The notes: a model not told the origin generated them from the sequence alone. DNA of 64,000 bases from Diplolepis rosae (GCA_030998225.1 JAPYXD010000713.1:1240001-1304000); one strand, 5' to 3'; counted from the first letter of the stretch, positions 1 through 10,092 are shown. Numbers and translations: made by a program.

Positions 1-15
1 GACATTTTTTTTAGG

Positions 16-54
16 AGTCGGAAAAGATTGGGTAACCTACCCTTATACGAAAAT
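16..54 (+). repeat. left copy of a ~39-bp direct repeat
   Basis: This copy matches 468-505 at nearly every position; the core is GGGTAACCTACCC followed by TATACGAAAAT. The two copies bracket about 413 bp that contain the tRNA-like sequence at 276-347. A related end sequence (TACCCTTATAC) occurs inverted at about 8028-8038, at the outer edge of repeat X. The pair could be an over-long target duplication, or two ends of the same X-family repeat; the second seems more likely. Confidence 0.7.
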
Positions 55-275
55 ATATTTTATTTGCATTATTTGCGATATAAGTGTTTGAAATTGTCTA
101 CGAGAACACCTGTCGACAACGTATCCTATCTGACACGCGACTAGTGATCCTCCGATAATGTAGGCAGTGACAAAAATTTCAAACTCAACTAATTAATTTG
201 AAATCATTTACAGCCGCAAGGCTGAGCCACTAGGCGATATAAGGAGATCTTCCTGTGGAGAAGGAGATGTCGGGC

Positions 276-347
276 GCCTGTGTAGCTCAGTGGTCAGAGC
301 AGTCGACCGGCAATCGAAAGACCTGGGCTCGAATCCCAGCGCAGTCG
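276..347 (+). tRNA. tRNA-like sequence (GGC, Ala-type), probably a SINE head or decayed tRNA
   Basis: The sequence folds as a cloverleaf. The acceptor stem is 276-282 with 340-346 (6 of 7 pairs). The D stem is GCTC/GAGC, the anticodon stem is 302-306 with 314-318 (4 of 5), and the T stem is CTGGG/CCCAG, perfect. Box A (283-293, TAGCTCAGTGG) and box B (326-336, GGCTCGAATCC) are good internal Pol III promoters. The anticodon position reads GGC (309-311). Base 33 is C rather than the near-universal U, and two stem pairs mismatch, so a functional tRNA-Ala is unlikely. No A-rich tail follows. Short complementary stretches containing CTGTGGA and TCCACAG flank it at about 253 and 361. Confidence 0.5.
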
Positions 348-467
348 AAAGCGTCATTTTTTCCACAGAAAGATTTTCAAATTCTTTAAAATAGTAAATA
401 ATAAATTTGATTTAAAGTCTTAAAAAGAAGCTTAGGCAAATACAAGAAGATTAGCGTCTTTTAAAAA

Positions 468-505
468 AGTCGAAAAAAGTGGGTAACCTACCCCTATACG
501 AAAAT
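468..505 (+). repeat. right copy of the ~39-bp direct repeat; outer edge of repeat X
   Basis: This is the partner of 16-54. It grades directly into the left copy of repeat X (about 480-1246), so it may be the terminal part of X, with the left copy a remnant of another X insertion. The 55-467 interval holds only the tRNA-like sequence and AT-rich DNA with no coding potential that I can see. Confidence 0.65.
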
Positions 506-1246
506 CACCTAAAATCGGCCATTTCGTATCGAGGGCGTAAAAAATAAATTTTTTTTAGGCTTGTATAATTTCGTATAAAACGTATATATTTCGTTCGAAT
601 TTCAAAAACTCGAGTGCGAAGCGCGAGTATTGCGATGAGAATGTGTTTCTTTAGGTCGATAGTGCTTTAGGTAAATTAAATTTTTCCACTTGAAATTGAA
701 TCAATGATAGGTACATGATGTATTCCTAGTTTTTATCGCTGAAAAATAAGTTAATTGTATTTATTGCTTCACCTTCTAATCCAAATTTCGCCACAGAATC
801 ATAATTGCAAAGCTTTTAATGTCTTTTCTACCGATCTTAGCCGTCATAATGCGAGGTCATAGAACGGTCATAGAACAGTCAGAGAACGGTCAGAGTATTC
901 TATGACCGTTCTCTCACACGGGTCCGCTAGGGAAGTCAGTTTTATAATATTGTAAATATCAATTTGAATCTCTCTCAGTTTTCATATAATCGTAACAATT
1001 TATTACATTTATTGTACAGATTTTATGTCTTGATTTATTCTCAGTTGAAATTTTAAGCATTTCAGCTTTTTACAGCGTTGTGACATCTCGTTATTTCCTT
1101 ACAATGAACGAGTGTACAATGCTACGTTGCCACATAACCACTGTCCTGTTTACAGCCTCACACAATCAAACGTGGCGTGTCGGTGTGCCACCACTTCCTT
1201 GCTTCAAATCCACGCGGTCGGCTGTTGTGCTAAGATTGAGAAATAT
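480..1246 (+). repeat. repeat X, left copy (inverted relative to 7425-8038)
   Basis: The segment reads as the reverse complement of 7425-8038 with interruptions. Shared blocks lie at about 508-700 and 935-1246 here. Between them this copy has a different interior that includes an 11-bp tandem repeat (about 850-895, CATAGAACGGT type) followed by its inverted form (about 900-912). Short open frames of 89 and 96 codons run through it, but the same DNA in the other copy is read on the opposite strand with no sign of protein constraint. The inner end is interrupted by the element at 1247-4254. X is probably a repeat family of unknown class. Confidence 0.7.
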
Positions 1247-1968
1247 GTTTCTTTCGACTCCCTGCGAAAGTGGCGCGAAAAGGCGGCAAATTCAATATTA
1301 CAAAACACATCCTTTCATCAAATTACACTTCTTTATTATATATTTTTAAAAAGATTAACTCAAAGTAAATGTTTGAAAGATTCTGTAAAATTTGTAGTAT
1401 AGTTTTAACACATAAAGAATCATTTTTCAGTGAAATTAAAAGTCAATTAATGTTTGAAATATTGAAACAAAATATCAATTTCAATATTTTCGTAAATTCA
1501 CTGATTTAGTTAGAAAATTATGTGGAGAATATTTTATATAAAGATTTGATTAAATATGAGATTCAAGTTTTAAAAATACAGGGTTTGAATATTTAAAAAA
1601 TACATAAATGATATCTAAATTTACACATGGAATTAAGCAGTAGGATTTCTCTGATTTAAGGAAACCTCGAAAAACATTTCATCCGAATGAAATACTTTCA
1701 AACGTTTTTGAAATGCGTAACATTTTTTACAAGTAAATGTCGATTTGTCAGTGCAAATAAAAGGTTTGAATATATGATTTTTTCATATATTCAAAAAAAA
1801 ATCTCAATTTGCAGACGAAATTACAACTTGAGATTTCTTTGATATGAGAAAAATTTGAAAAATACTTCTTTCGAATAAAATACTTTCAAAAAATGTCTTA
1901 ATATACGTAATATCTTTCACATGATAATTTCAATAAATCAATGTAAATTAGGAGTTTCATTTATTTGA

Positions 1969-2625
1969 TGTTTTATGAAGTCAAATTAAATTTTTTTTTA
2001 TAGATTCCGGTCTTTTTATGAAATGCGATTTTTTATAAAAAAACGAATCCTCATAAAAATACTGACTTTTCATAAAGTCAACTATACAAAAATGTTATAA
2101 AGTTTAGTATTATAAAAATAAGAGTTCTTTATGAAAATAGAAAACTTTATAAAACTTTCATAAGGTTTCATATATACAAAATTGGCACATTTATTCAGAT
2201 TTCATAATGTATAAATCATAATGTATAATAACCAATAATGTATACATTTTTTTATAATGTAGACTTTATAAAAAAACACGTGCTTTTATTAAGTCAAACT
2301 CACAAAACTAGATACAAACTTTACAAATACTGTAAACAGTTCATATAAAGTCATTTTATAAAAACTTTATAAAAATACCAATTTTCGATAAAGTCAACAA
2401 TAAAAAAATTTTACAAGGTTGAGAGTTTTTATAAAGAATTGTACCTTTATAAAAAGAGAAAACTTTATAAAAGTCAGTGATTTTATAGTTTTGTATTTTT
2501 ATAAAAAAAAAAAAATCGCATTTCATAAAGACAATTTTTATAAAAATTTTCATAAAGTTGACTTCATAAAAAGTCACTAATTTTATGAAATTTTTATTTT
2601 AATAAAGTGGCTTTATAAAGTTTTT
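1969..2625. repeat. nested AT-rich foldback inside the 3.0-kb element
   Basis: The segment is dominated by TTTATAAA, CATAAAG and AAAGTCAA words in both orientations. Clear inverted matches include 2014-2040 against about 2500-2530 (AAATGCGATTTTT with its complement) and 1975-1990 against about 2556-2572 (TATGAAGTCAA with its complement). It forms a ragged hairpin of about 650 bp in the loop of the larger inverted repeat. A minus-strand open frame at 2356-2577 is of simple composition and is not considered coding. Confidence 0.6.
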
Positions 2626-2639
2626 AATTACTAAGAACC

Positions 2640-3540
2640 ATCTGTCTCAAATTGCCTAATATAATTACGAACATTGTTTCAAAATTGTGCATGATAATAA
2701 AAGTCTGAATAATTTCTCCTTTCACACAGGTTGTCAATGATAAGTAGAAAAATGAAGATAGAAACGTTGCACAGAGAAAAGAGGGAAGAAGGAGAAAAGG
2801 AAAAGTGTAAATTTTTGCATTTTTTTGCTATGAAAAGTCCCATAAAAAAAGGAAAAAGTCCGATAAAAAAAGAGGAAAAATTCTGACAAATTGATATGAA
2901 CTTTTTAGTGTTCCAATCACGGGAAAAAGTCCGATAAAAAACAGTAAAAAGTCCGGAATCAAAACAGTGATATTTTACTGTTTTGAAAAAGTATTATTTA
3001 GACATTTGAGTAGGAAATTATATGATGTTTTTTCTGAAAAATCCCCGTATTTTATAGTACAATTTCCGATGGTAAGTAAAGTCCGATAAAAAATAGGAAA
3101 TTGTTCTATAAGGATTTTCTGGGGTTAAAATGCCATAAATTATAGGAGAATTTCGCCTTAAAAAAAGAAGAAACTAAGATATATTTTTCTCAGTGTACAT
3201 CTTGAGATTTACTTAGTATAAAGCAAAATTGACAGATATTATTAATATTATAATACTCTGACAACACTCTTAGAATATGTAACATTTTAAACATGACTTG
3301 TTATTCTAAAAATCAAGACATTTTAATAATAGTTAAAACTACAGGTGAGCCTGTAATTTCCAATGGTAGTGTATATATTCAAGTTGACTAGTAAATAAAG
3401 TTTCATATGTCAAAAAATTGTATTCAAAGTATTTTATTTTATGGTAACGGTTTCTTCAATTAGCTCTCCATACAAAAAAAAAAGAAATGTTACAAGGTGT
3501 AATTGTGTATGCAAATTTAGGCATAATATATTAATTTTTT
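2640..3540. other. unique A-rich core with a repeated AAAGTCCGATAAAAA motif
   Basis: This is the non-inverted centre of the 3.0-kb element. It holds a purine-rich stretch (about 2745-2810) and three close copies of GAAAAAGTCCGATAAAAA or its truncated form (2852-2870, 2922-2940, 3077-3093), plus a degenerate copy near 2833. No open reading frame of note is present. The dispersed motif could be a subterminal or internal protein-binding repeat, but nothing in the sequence proves it. Confidence 0.4.
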
Positions 3541-4258
3541 GAAATAATGAAACTCCTAATTTACATTGATTTATTGAAATTATCATGTGAAAGATATTAC
3601 GTATATTATAGATATTTTTTAAAAGTATTTTATTCGAAAGAAGTATTTTTCAAATTTCTCTCATATCAAAGAAATCTCAAGTTGTAATTTCGTCTGCAAA
3701 TTGAGATTTTTTTTTTGAATATATGAAAAAATCATATATTCAAACCTTTTATTTGCACTGACAAATCGACATTTACTTGTAAAAAATGTTACGCATTTCA
3801 AAAACGTTTGAAAGTATTTCATTCGGATGAAATGTTTTTCTAGGTTTCCTTAAATCAGAGAAATCCTACTGCTTAATTCCATGTGTAAATTGAGATATCA
3901 TTTATGTATTTTTTAAATATTCAAACCCTGTATTTTTAAAACTTGAATCTCATATTTAATCAAATCTTTATATAAAATAATCTCCACATAATTTTCTAAC
4001 TAAATCAGTATATTTACGAAAACATTAAAATTTTTCAAACATTTCAAACATTAATTGACTTTTAATTGCACTGAAAAATGATTCTTTAAGTGTTAAAACT
4101 ATACTACAAATTTTACAGAATCTTTCAGACATTTACTTTGAGTTAATCTTTTTAAAAGTATATAAAAAAGAAGTGTAATTTGATGAATGATGTGTTTTGT
4201 AATATTGAATTTGCCGTCTTTTTCGCGCCACTTTTGCAGGGAGTTGTAAGAAACATAT

Positions 4259-5393
4259 TGTAACGAGCGACTATAAGGTCTCGCTCGAAGTCGATTAATT
4301 TAATCGAATGTTCGATATTAGCTCGCGGCATTTTTAATTTCAAAACAAAATATAGTTTAATTTAGGAAATTCACATCTTGTTTAAAGAAATGAAACTTCC
4401 CACAACACACAGCTGCAAATCATAAAAGACCTTGGGAAAATCGTAGAAATTCTTTAAGTAGAAATATTAGTAATAAATCGTAGTTTAAATATAAGATTCT
4501 ATTTGTATATTTTTGTAGCCGTAAAACATTTGGTTCGGCTTTAGAAACATCTACATTGTAAAATTAGTTGTAAGATTTCCTTGTAAGTTTATTATGAATA
4601 CTATGTATACTAGTTTTAAGGATAAGGAAGATTAAGTCTGGACTATAGCATTTAAATAAATTAAATTTAAAATAGGACTAGGGATTTATAGAGGGAATAT
4701 GCATTTATATTTTAGATAGGCAAAAACTAAATCGAATGGCTATGTAAATAAGTATAGAAACTATTTAGTCACGTAGACCTAAAAAGAATTAAAATAGAAT
4801 GTCTGGTCGCCAGAAGGAAGTAAAAAGTAATCCTTTAAGATTTACTGCTTTACTGCCTTCTTTTGCGCTTTCACTGCAAGCACCATAAAAAACTTGCAGC
4901 TGAGGCTAGAGGCTAGGACTGGGGTTTCCCGAGTCGGGCTTCTTCGGACTCGGATTCTCGCGGTCGAGCTTCTTCGGGAAGTTGGGGCTGGGCCTAGTGA
5001 GGGCCAGCGTGTGAAATTGAGAGAGAGGGGATGCGTGGGGGAGAGCTGTGAAGAGGATGCATGAGTTTTGTAGAGTGCAAGTATGACAGTTTCAGTTTAG
5101 ATTTGGACACGTTCAAATAGTCTACAAGTTTACTCGTCGAACTTGTAGAATCGTAGTATTTTTATCCGTAAGGTCCATATAGTAATAATTAGGCGTCACT
5201 GTTAGTCCAGACTTAACAGTTTTGAAATACATTAACATTTATTAATTAAACTTCCATTTACCGAGATTCGTGTGTTTATTTTCATTTCCGGATTCAAACT
5301 TTCCCGGTTCCTTTCAAGGATTTACACCGAGAAAGAACCAACCAATCACCTTAGCCGCGGAATACGGCGGATTATCGTCAGGCCCTGTAAACT
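4259..5393 (+). mobile_element. LTR-like segment (possible solo LTR)
   Basis: The segment starts TGTAACGAGC directly after the ATAT flank of the 3.0-kb element and ends near GTCAGGCCCTGTAA. A collapsed counterpart lies inverted at about 7385-7424, where only the two ends remain, fused with the interior missing. The interior has a GC-richer stretch (about 4890-5030) with a duplicated GTCG(G/A)GCTTCTTCGG word and a CT-rich run ending in GAACC before 5345. It carries no reading frame. The TG start and general layout fit an insect LTR. The lack of a clear CA end and of matching target duplications keeps this tentative. Confidence 0.35.
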
Positions 5394-5400
5394 CTAATGG

Positions 5401-5790
5401 ATGAATATGAAGAATTATGATTATTATTTTAGGCGTAGTACAAGTTACGGCCAACTCTTGGCGCTACGTGTCGGCCCCGCTGCACCCCACCCCGCTCGCC
5501 AAAGTGTGCGTCCGTCCTCGCATATCATCGTTTGGTCCTCGTCGCACTGCGTTGCACGAATGTCAGCAAACGTGAAAAACTGCAAACAGCGAAAAATGAA
5601 TTCAAGGAAGGTGATTTTGAATAAACGGAGGTGTGTTGTTCCTGGGTGTGCCTCGTCTCGTCACGCGAAGCAGGGTTTGTTGTGGTTAGAGGCAGTGTCA
5701 AACCCACTGTTGAAGAACCTAACCTACGAAGAAATTCACAAGAGCGGCTATCGAGTGTATTATTTGCATTTTCGCGATCAGGATTATTGA
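5401..5790 (+). pseudogene. THAP zinc-finger fragment with a lost metal-binding cysteine
   Basis: The open frame is 129 codons; the recognisable part begins near the second in-frame ATG cluster (codon 54, 5560). Residues 77-124 resemble a THAP domain, a C2-CH zinc-coordinating DNA-binding fold found in P-element-type transposases and insect nuclear proteins. The pattern is Cys78-x4-Cys83, then W95, N101-P102, NLTYEE (106-111) and a YRV..LHF ending. The third zinc ligand, expected as Cys at residue 120, is Tyr, while His123 is kept. The frame stops five residues after LHF, so the loop and AVPTIF-type end of a full THAP domain and any effector domain are missing. This is most likely a decayed exon or transposon fragment. 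The first 53 codons look non-coding. Near-identical 25-bp direct repeats flank it (5441-5465 and 6118-6142). Confidence 0.5.
5441..5465 (+). repeat. 25-bp direct repeat, copy 1
   Basis: This matches 6118-6142 at 22 of 25 positions, sharing the core CGGCCAACT. The two copies sit about 675 bp apart and enclose the THAP fragment and the hairpin element at 5909-6050, as if they were remnants of one duplicated or inserted unit. Confidence 0.5.
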
Positions 5791-5908
5791 TGTGGTCCGC
5801 GAAATGTGTTTAAAAAAAAATAGTGCCTTCAGTGTTGTTGCCTGAAAAAGATGGGAATCAAATTCTTTAATATTTTTATTTATATTACATTGTCTGATAA
5901 TTAAAAAA

Positions 5909-6050
5909 ATTGACTATAATGATCAGTAAAATGGATAAACTAAGTGAAAAAATGTATAAAAATATCAGAAAATTTATTTCTTAAACTTTCTGTATTTTTA
6001 TACGTGTTTTCCACTTAGTTTATCCATTTTACTGATCATTATAGTCAATT
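5909..6050. mobile_element. 142-bp hairpin element (MITE-like)
   Basis: The two arms (about 5909-5974 and 5986-6050) are almost perfect reverse complements. They start ATTGACTATAATGATCAG and end with its complement. The short loop is AT-rich. TTAAAA runs lie on both sides, so a TTAA or TA target preference is possible but cannot be read cleanly. No coding capacity. Confidence 0.7.
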
Positions 6051-6117
6051 TTAAAACTTCTAACACATATACAATGCATATATAACATACATACGCCACA
6101 CATTGATACTTTTAGTT

Positions 6118-6142
6118 CAAGTTGCGGCCAACTGTTAGCGCT
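6118..6142 (+). repeat. 25-bp direct repeat, copy 2
   Basis: This is the partner of 5441-5465. The following stretch to about 6850 shows no gene-like frame; a 69-codon frame at 6556-6765 is unsupported. The sequence from about 6540 to 6850 may belong to the downstream part of the inverted LTR copy, but I could not match it to the plus-strand LTR. Confidence 0.45.
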
Positions 6143-6849
6143 GTGCTTCTTCATATGTGACGACCCGATCTCAGGGCCGTCTTCACGAAACTTCGCGAAC
6201 TAGATTTTAAGTTTTTATTGCGCGGTCCGATTTGAAATCCTATGAAGATAGGAATGTGGATTTTTATTAGTTTCGAATAAGTTCAATTTACTCAAGGTTT
6301 ATGTATTACAGAAATTCCACGTACAAAAAAACGATCGTGTTCGAACACAAGTCAAACAAAAAGTAAAGTATTTTTTGGTACAGAGAGTGATCCTCCGAGG
6401 CTTAAAACATAAATTCCCCACTTTGAGATTTTGGGTCTTTAAGGCGTTAACTTTAATATCATTGGCTCTGAAATTCTTTGTTAGGAATTTTCATGCCTTT
6501 AATTGGTCCGGATTTACTTTAAAGTACTAAAAGGCAGGCCTATTAGTGACCAATCATGGGCGTTAGGCCCACGTGCGCTTTTAAGCTTGTCAAGTGCATA
6601 CACATAAGTGTCGAAATACATATAATGTGTTTTCGCCTCGGGGGGTCAGTCTCTGTTAACGTAATATTATTCCCTTATTACTTAGGGGATGTAGAGTTTT
6701 CACATAAATTAATCTTTTACGATCGTTCTGGAGACTTGAGATTTGGTTTTATGCTCATAAAATAAGCATAAATACTAATTTTGATTTCCTTTTGCGTTAT
6801 ATTTCCAGTCTCCAAATCGATTTTCACACGTTCTTTACATTAAACTTAT

Positions 6850-7373
6850 GAATTATTTTAGAGGCATTCCTCGAGGTTTCCTTACAACCTGTCATCCTGA
6901 AAATAAATTCTTAATTTAATTATTCTAGGGAACAAGGCTGGTCTATTTATTATTTATTTCTATTGAGGAATTTCCTCGAAGGTTTCCAGACAACTTGTCA
7001 ACTTGATCTGGTAAATTTCAGCAAGTGAATTAACATTAAATTTTGTTTTAACAATTTGGGAAATATGAGATCCTAGCACGTTTTTATACGTATCGAGTCA
7101 TATAGACCAACCCTTGTTATTTTTCCAATAAAACTAGAAGATTTATATTTATTCTTAATACTAAAAGTCTCTTTCATCATAAACCTTATGATTTATTCTG
7201 CCCTTTTTAATTATTTTAAAAATAAAAACGATATTAAATTTTCCCACAGTACTTCTTTGTTACGTATAATTACGTATGTATAGAGGGAGGAATTTTGAAT
7301 CTAATTTATGAACGCACCATCTAGTTGATTCGCAATCCGCAAATCAGATGAGCGCGCAGGTGCGATCATCACA
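6850..7373 (-). mobile_element. diverged gypsy-type LTR, minus orientation
   Basis: Read on the minus strand from 7373, it begins TGTGATGATCGCACCTG. It then shares further blocks with the plus-strand LTR starting at 10720: GTGCGCTCATC-like text, AGACCAG(C/T)CTTG, a TTATTTT(T)CAGG block and GACAGGTTGTA(A)GGAAACCT. The middle is strongly diverged. No polypurine tract precedes it; the upstream sequence on that strand is ATGGTAGAAATATG. It is therefore either the 5' LTR of another copy or a solo LTR. The far end is not defined by an obvious CA terminus. Confidence 0.5.
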
Positions 7374-7424
7374 CATATTTCTACCATTGAGTTAACAGGG
7401 CCTGATTATCGTGACTCGTAACAA

Positions 7425-8038
7425 TATTTCTCAATCTTAGCACAACAGCCGACCGCGTGGATTTGAAGCAAGGAAGTGGTGGCACACCGACACGCCACGT
7501 CTGATTGTGTGAGGCTGTAAACAGGACAGTGGTTATGTGGCAACGTAGCATTGTACACTCGTTCATTGTAAGGAAATAACAAGATGTCACAACGCTGTAA
7601 AAAGCTGGAATGCTTAAAATTTCAACTGAGAATAAATCAAGACAAAATCTGTACAATAAATGTAATAAATTGTTACGATTATATGAAAACTGAGAGAGAT
7701 TCAAATTGAAATTTCAACATTATAAAACTGACTTGAGTTTATTCTTGTAATTTAATACTGAAATTCAAGTCAATTTTATAATAGTGTAAATGTGAAATAA
7801 ATGTTCTTAAAGTTACTAAATTTGATTCAATTTCAAGTGGAAAAATTTAATTTACCTAAAGCACTATCGACCTAAAGAAACACATTCTCATCGCAATACT
7901 CGTGCTTCGCACTCGAGTTTTTGAAATTCAAACGAAAAATATACGTTTTATCAGAAATTACACAAGCCTAAAAAAAATTTATTATTTACGCCCTCGATAG
8001 GAAATGGCCGATTTTTGGTGATTTTTGTATAAGGGTAG
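7425..8038 (-). repeat. repeat X, right copy (inverted)
   Basis: This is the reverse complement of 480-1246, lacking the 3.0-kb insertion and the 11-bp tandem repeat. Matching landmarks are the block 7440-7690 against about 985-1240 and the block 7830-8030 against about 510-690. It supplies the empty target site for the element at 1247-4254. A 107-codon minus frame (7381-7704) crosses it but corresponds to the same non-conserved frame in the other copy, so I do not call it a gene. Confidence 0.7.
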
Positions 8039-8162
8039 TTTTTTGGGTAGGAAATAAAAAAACTTGGTATATTTTGCACTAGGTCGTATATCCTGTGCTT
8101 CCTGAACATGAATATCACAAAATAATTTATTTTTGAAAAACTTTTTTTTTTCGTTCATTTGA

Positions 8163-9056
8163 ACGTTCAAAACTGTAAGTACATTGAAAATAACGGATAC
8201 ACCTCGTAAAGCATTCGATAAAATACAAATTGATATCGTAGGCCCCTTACCCATCACCGAAAGTGGTAACCGATATATCTTAACGGTTCAAGATTGACTT
8301 ACAAAATATTCAGACCCTTTACCTCTGTCAAATATAGATTCCGTTGCTATTGCTTGTGCTCTGGCAGAAAATGTAATTTGTCGATTTGGCTGTCCTCGAA
8401 TCATCCACACGGATCAAGGGAGCAATTTTCTCGGTCAAATTATGAAAACCTTCTCTCAGATATTTAAAATCAAGCAAATAAAATCCACAGCTTTCCACCC
8501 CCAGTCCCTTGGTGCTCTAGAAAGAAGTCATCACGTCTTTGTAGAGTACTTACGCCACTGCAGTAAAAATCATAGCTGGGACAAATGGCTCAAATTCGCT
8601 ATGTTTTCCTTCAACTCCACGGTTCATTCTGCCACAAAATTCACTCCTCATAGACTCGTTTTTGGCGAAGATCCACGTATTCCATCCGAATTCGAAACCG
8701 GAGACGTCCCGATTACCTATAACGAATATCATGATAATTTGTTGTTTAAAATATACGATGCCCAAGCTTCCGCTCGAGTAAATATAAAACAAGCAAAATT
8801 AAGATATAAATATTATTACGACCGGAAATCCAATATTGAAAATTACCAGATGGGAGAATACGTATATTTACTAAAAGAACCGAGAACATCTAAACTCGAT
8901 GATCACTATGTAGGGCCATTTAAAGTAACTAACGTGTTTTCTGACTACAACGTAGAAATCGCGATATCAAAAAGGAAACGTAAAATCGTACATAAAAATA
9001 AGTTAAAATTAGCACACCTACGAGCAAATCTCGAAGCATTACAAGAACAAATTTAG
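8163..9056 (+). pseudogene. Ty3/gypsy retrotransposon pol 3' fragment (integrase), one internal stop
   Basis: The frame is open from 8163 to TAG 9054-9056 except for a TGA at 8295-8297. It encodes the integrase end of a gypsy-type polyprotein, which inserts retrotransposon cDNA into host DNA. The retroviral integrase core is visible: Asp in IDIVGP (about 8227), Asp in HTDQGSNF (about 8409) and Glu in ALERSHH (about 8519), giving a D,D-x35-E arrangement with HPQS before the Glu. A C-terminal GPF motif (YVGPFKV) follows near 8911 and no chromodomain is seen. Protease, reverse transcriptase, RNase H and the zinc-binding HHCC part are absent, so the element is truncated at its 5' side where repeat X meets it. 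It cannot be active as it stands. A polypurine tract and LTR follow 1.65 kb downstream. Confidence 0.85.
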
Positions 9057-9126
9057 AAACAAATCTAGATGACTATGGGATTATTTTAAATTAGAATTCT
9101 TATTCTGATTTTTAATTTCTAATTAG

Positions 9127-10092
9127 TCAAAATATTTTCAAGAAAAAAACTTCTCTGCTTTTGTCAGGTAGACACGAGACTAAATTTTGGGAAAATCGAC
9201 ATTTGTTTTGCTTCATATCATATAGCAAATAGTGCAAACATTCTATGATTGATTGTTCTACAAAGTCTCTGAATTCTGGATCCTGAATATTCTCTGTCAT
9301 TATTTCAGTAATTAAATTCCGTTCTGGAAATCCTCTGTGATCGACCTTTGTAGGAAAGCTTTTAAATTCGAGAAAATATAATAAAATTTAATTAAAAAAC
9401 TATTATGGATACTAACCACATTTAATTTGTTGAAGAAACAATGGATCATGCACTGGAATCATATAATTGAATTTAAATAATCAAGTGGCTTAAACTATTT
9501 TTATCGCTTAAGGAACAATTTCAAATTTGAATCTTTTTTTTTGAGAAAGATTATTTTTTTAGATTAAAATTATATTAATCTTACTTCTTGTTCACTTTCA
9601 TTGTCACCTTTGTTCTGTTGATTATTGTCAACTGTTATTATCATCTCAGAATCTGAATTACTGCTTTCATAATTTCGTCTACTTTTCATATTATTTTCTT
9701 TGAAGCTCGGTTGGTGACTTCGATTCTGTGTTTTCTGCTTAAGATCGTATTTTCTCCTCAAAGTTCACGAATACATAGTTTAAATTATTGGATTTTTTTT
9801 ATTAATTTAAAATAAATGTATTTTGTTAATATATCTTAGTCTCTAGAGTCATTTTTAAAATTTTGTAAATATGTAATTACCGATTGTTTGATGCACTGCT
9901 ATTCAAAGTATTATTATTCCTCCGATTCATTCCGGTTAAAAATTTCTTATCGAATATGTCTTCATCCAAGTCAGATTCATCTGAATCTCTATCATCTGAA
10001 TAATCTTCGCTTTTTCCATTCAAATTACGTCTTCGGCAAATTTGCATTACTTTTGTGAATCGATCATCTACTTGTTGATTACCTACTCGACA
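9127..10092 (-). CDS. hypothetical spliced gene or gene fragment, antisense to the gypsy element
   Basis: Three coding-like blocks lie on the minus strand. Block A (10092-9881) follows an AG at 10094-10093 and ends at a GTAATT donor. Block B (9756-9585) follows AG and ends at a GTAAGA donor. A and B join in frame across the split codon CG|G. They encode a basic stretch, then an acidic serine/aspartate-rich stretch (SDDRDSDESDLDED), then an asparagine-rich low-complexity part. Block C (9358-9127) is open for about 75 codons, contains the readable segment DFVEQSIIECLHYLL and ends at TGA 9129-9127. C does not join B in phase, so another exon or a different site is needed, or the gene is broken. 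A possible 5' donor (GTAAGT) lies at 10388-10383. I do not recognise the protein family. Confidence 0.35.

Larger units (their letters stand above)
1247..4254. mobile_element. 3.0-kb foldback-type DNA element with ~720-bp terminal inverted repeats
   Basis: The left arm (1247 to about 1966) and right arm (about 3541-4254) are inverted copies over roughly 720 bp. The element begins GTTTCTT and ends AAGAAAC. It is flanked by ATAT on both sides (1243-1246 and 4255-4258). An empty site supports the boundaries: the inverted X copy near 7425 reads straight through from AAATAT to TGTTACGAG, and that sequence is split here by the 3008-bp insertion. No transposase-like reading frame is visible, so it is non-autonomous. 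The interior holds a second foldback (1969-2625) and an A-rich stretch with repeats (2640-3540). Confidence 0.8.

Noticed and set aside
1080..1402. Overlapping 89- and 96-codon frames in repeat X
   Set aside because: Two frames are open over the same DNA, they run into the 3.0-kb insertion, and the inverted copy (7381-7704) is open on the other strand with different ends.
9436..9471. A 36-bp micro-exon between minus-strand blocks B and C
   Set aside because: AG and GT borders exist, but including it does not repair the phase between the blocks, so it was left out of the gene model.
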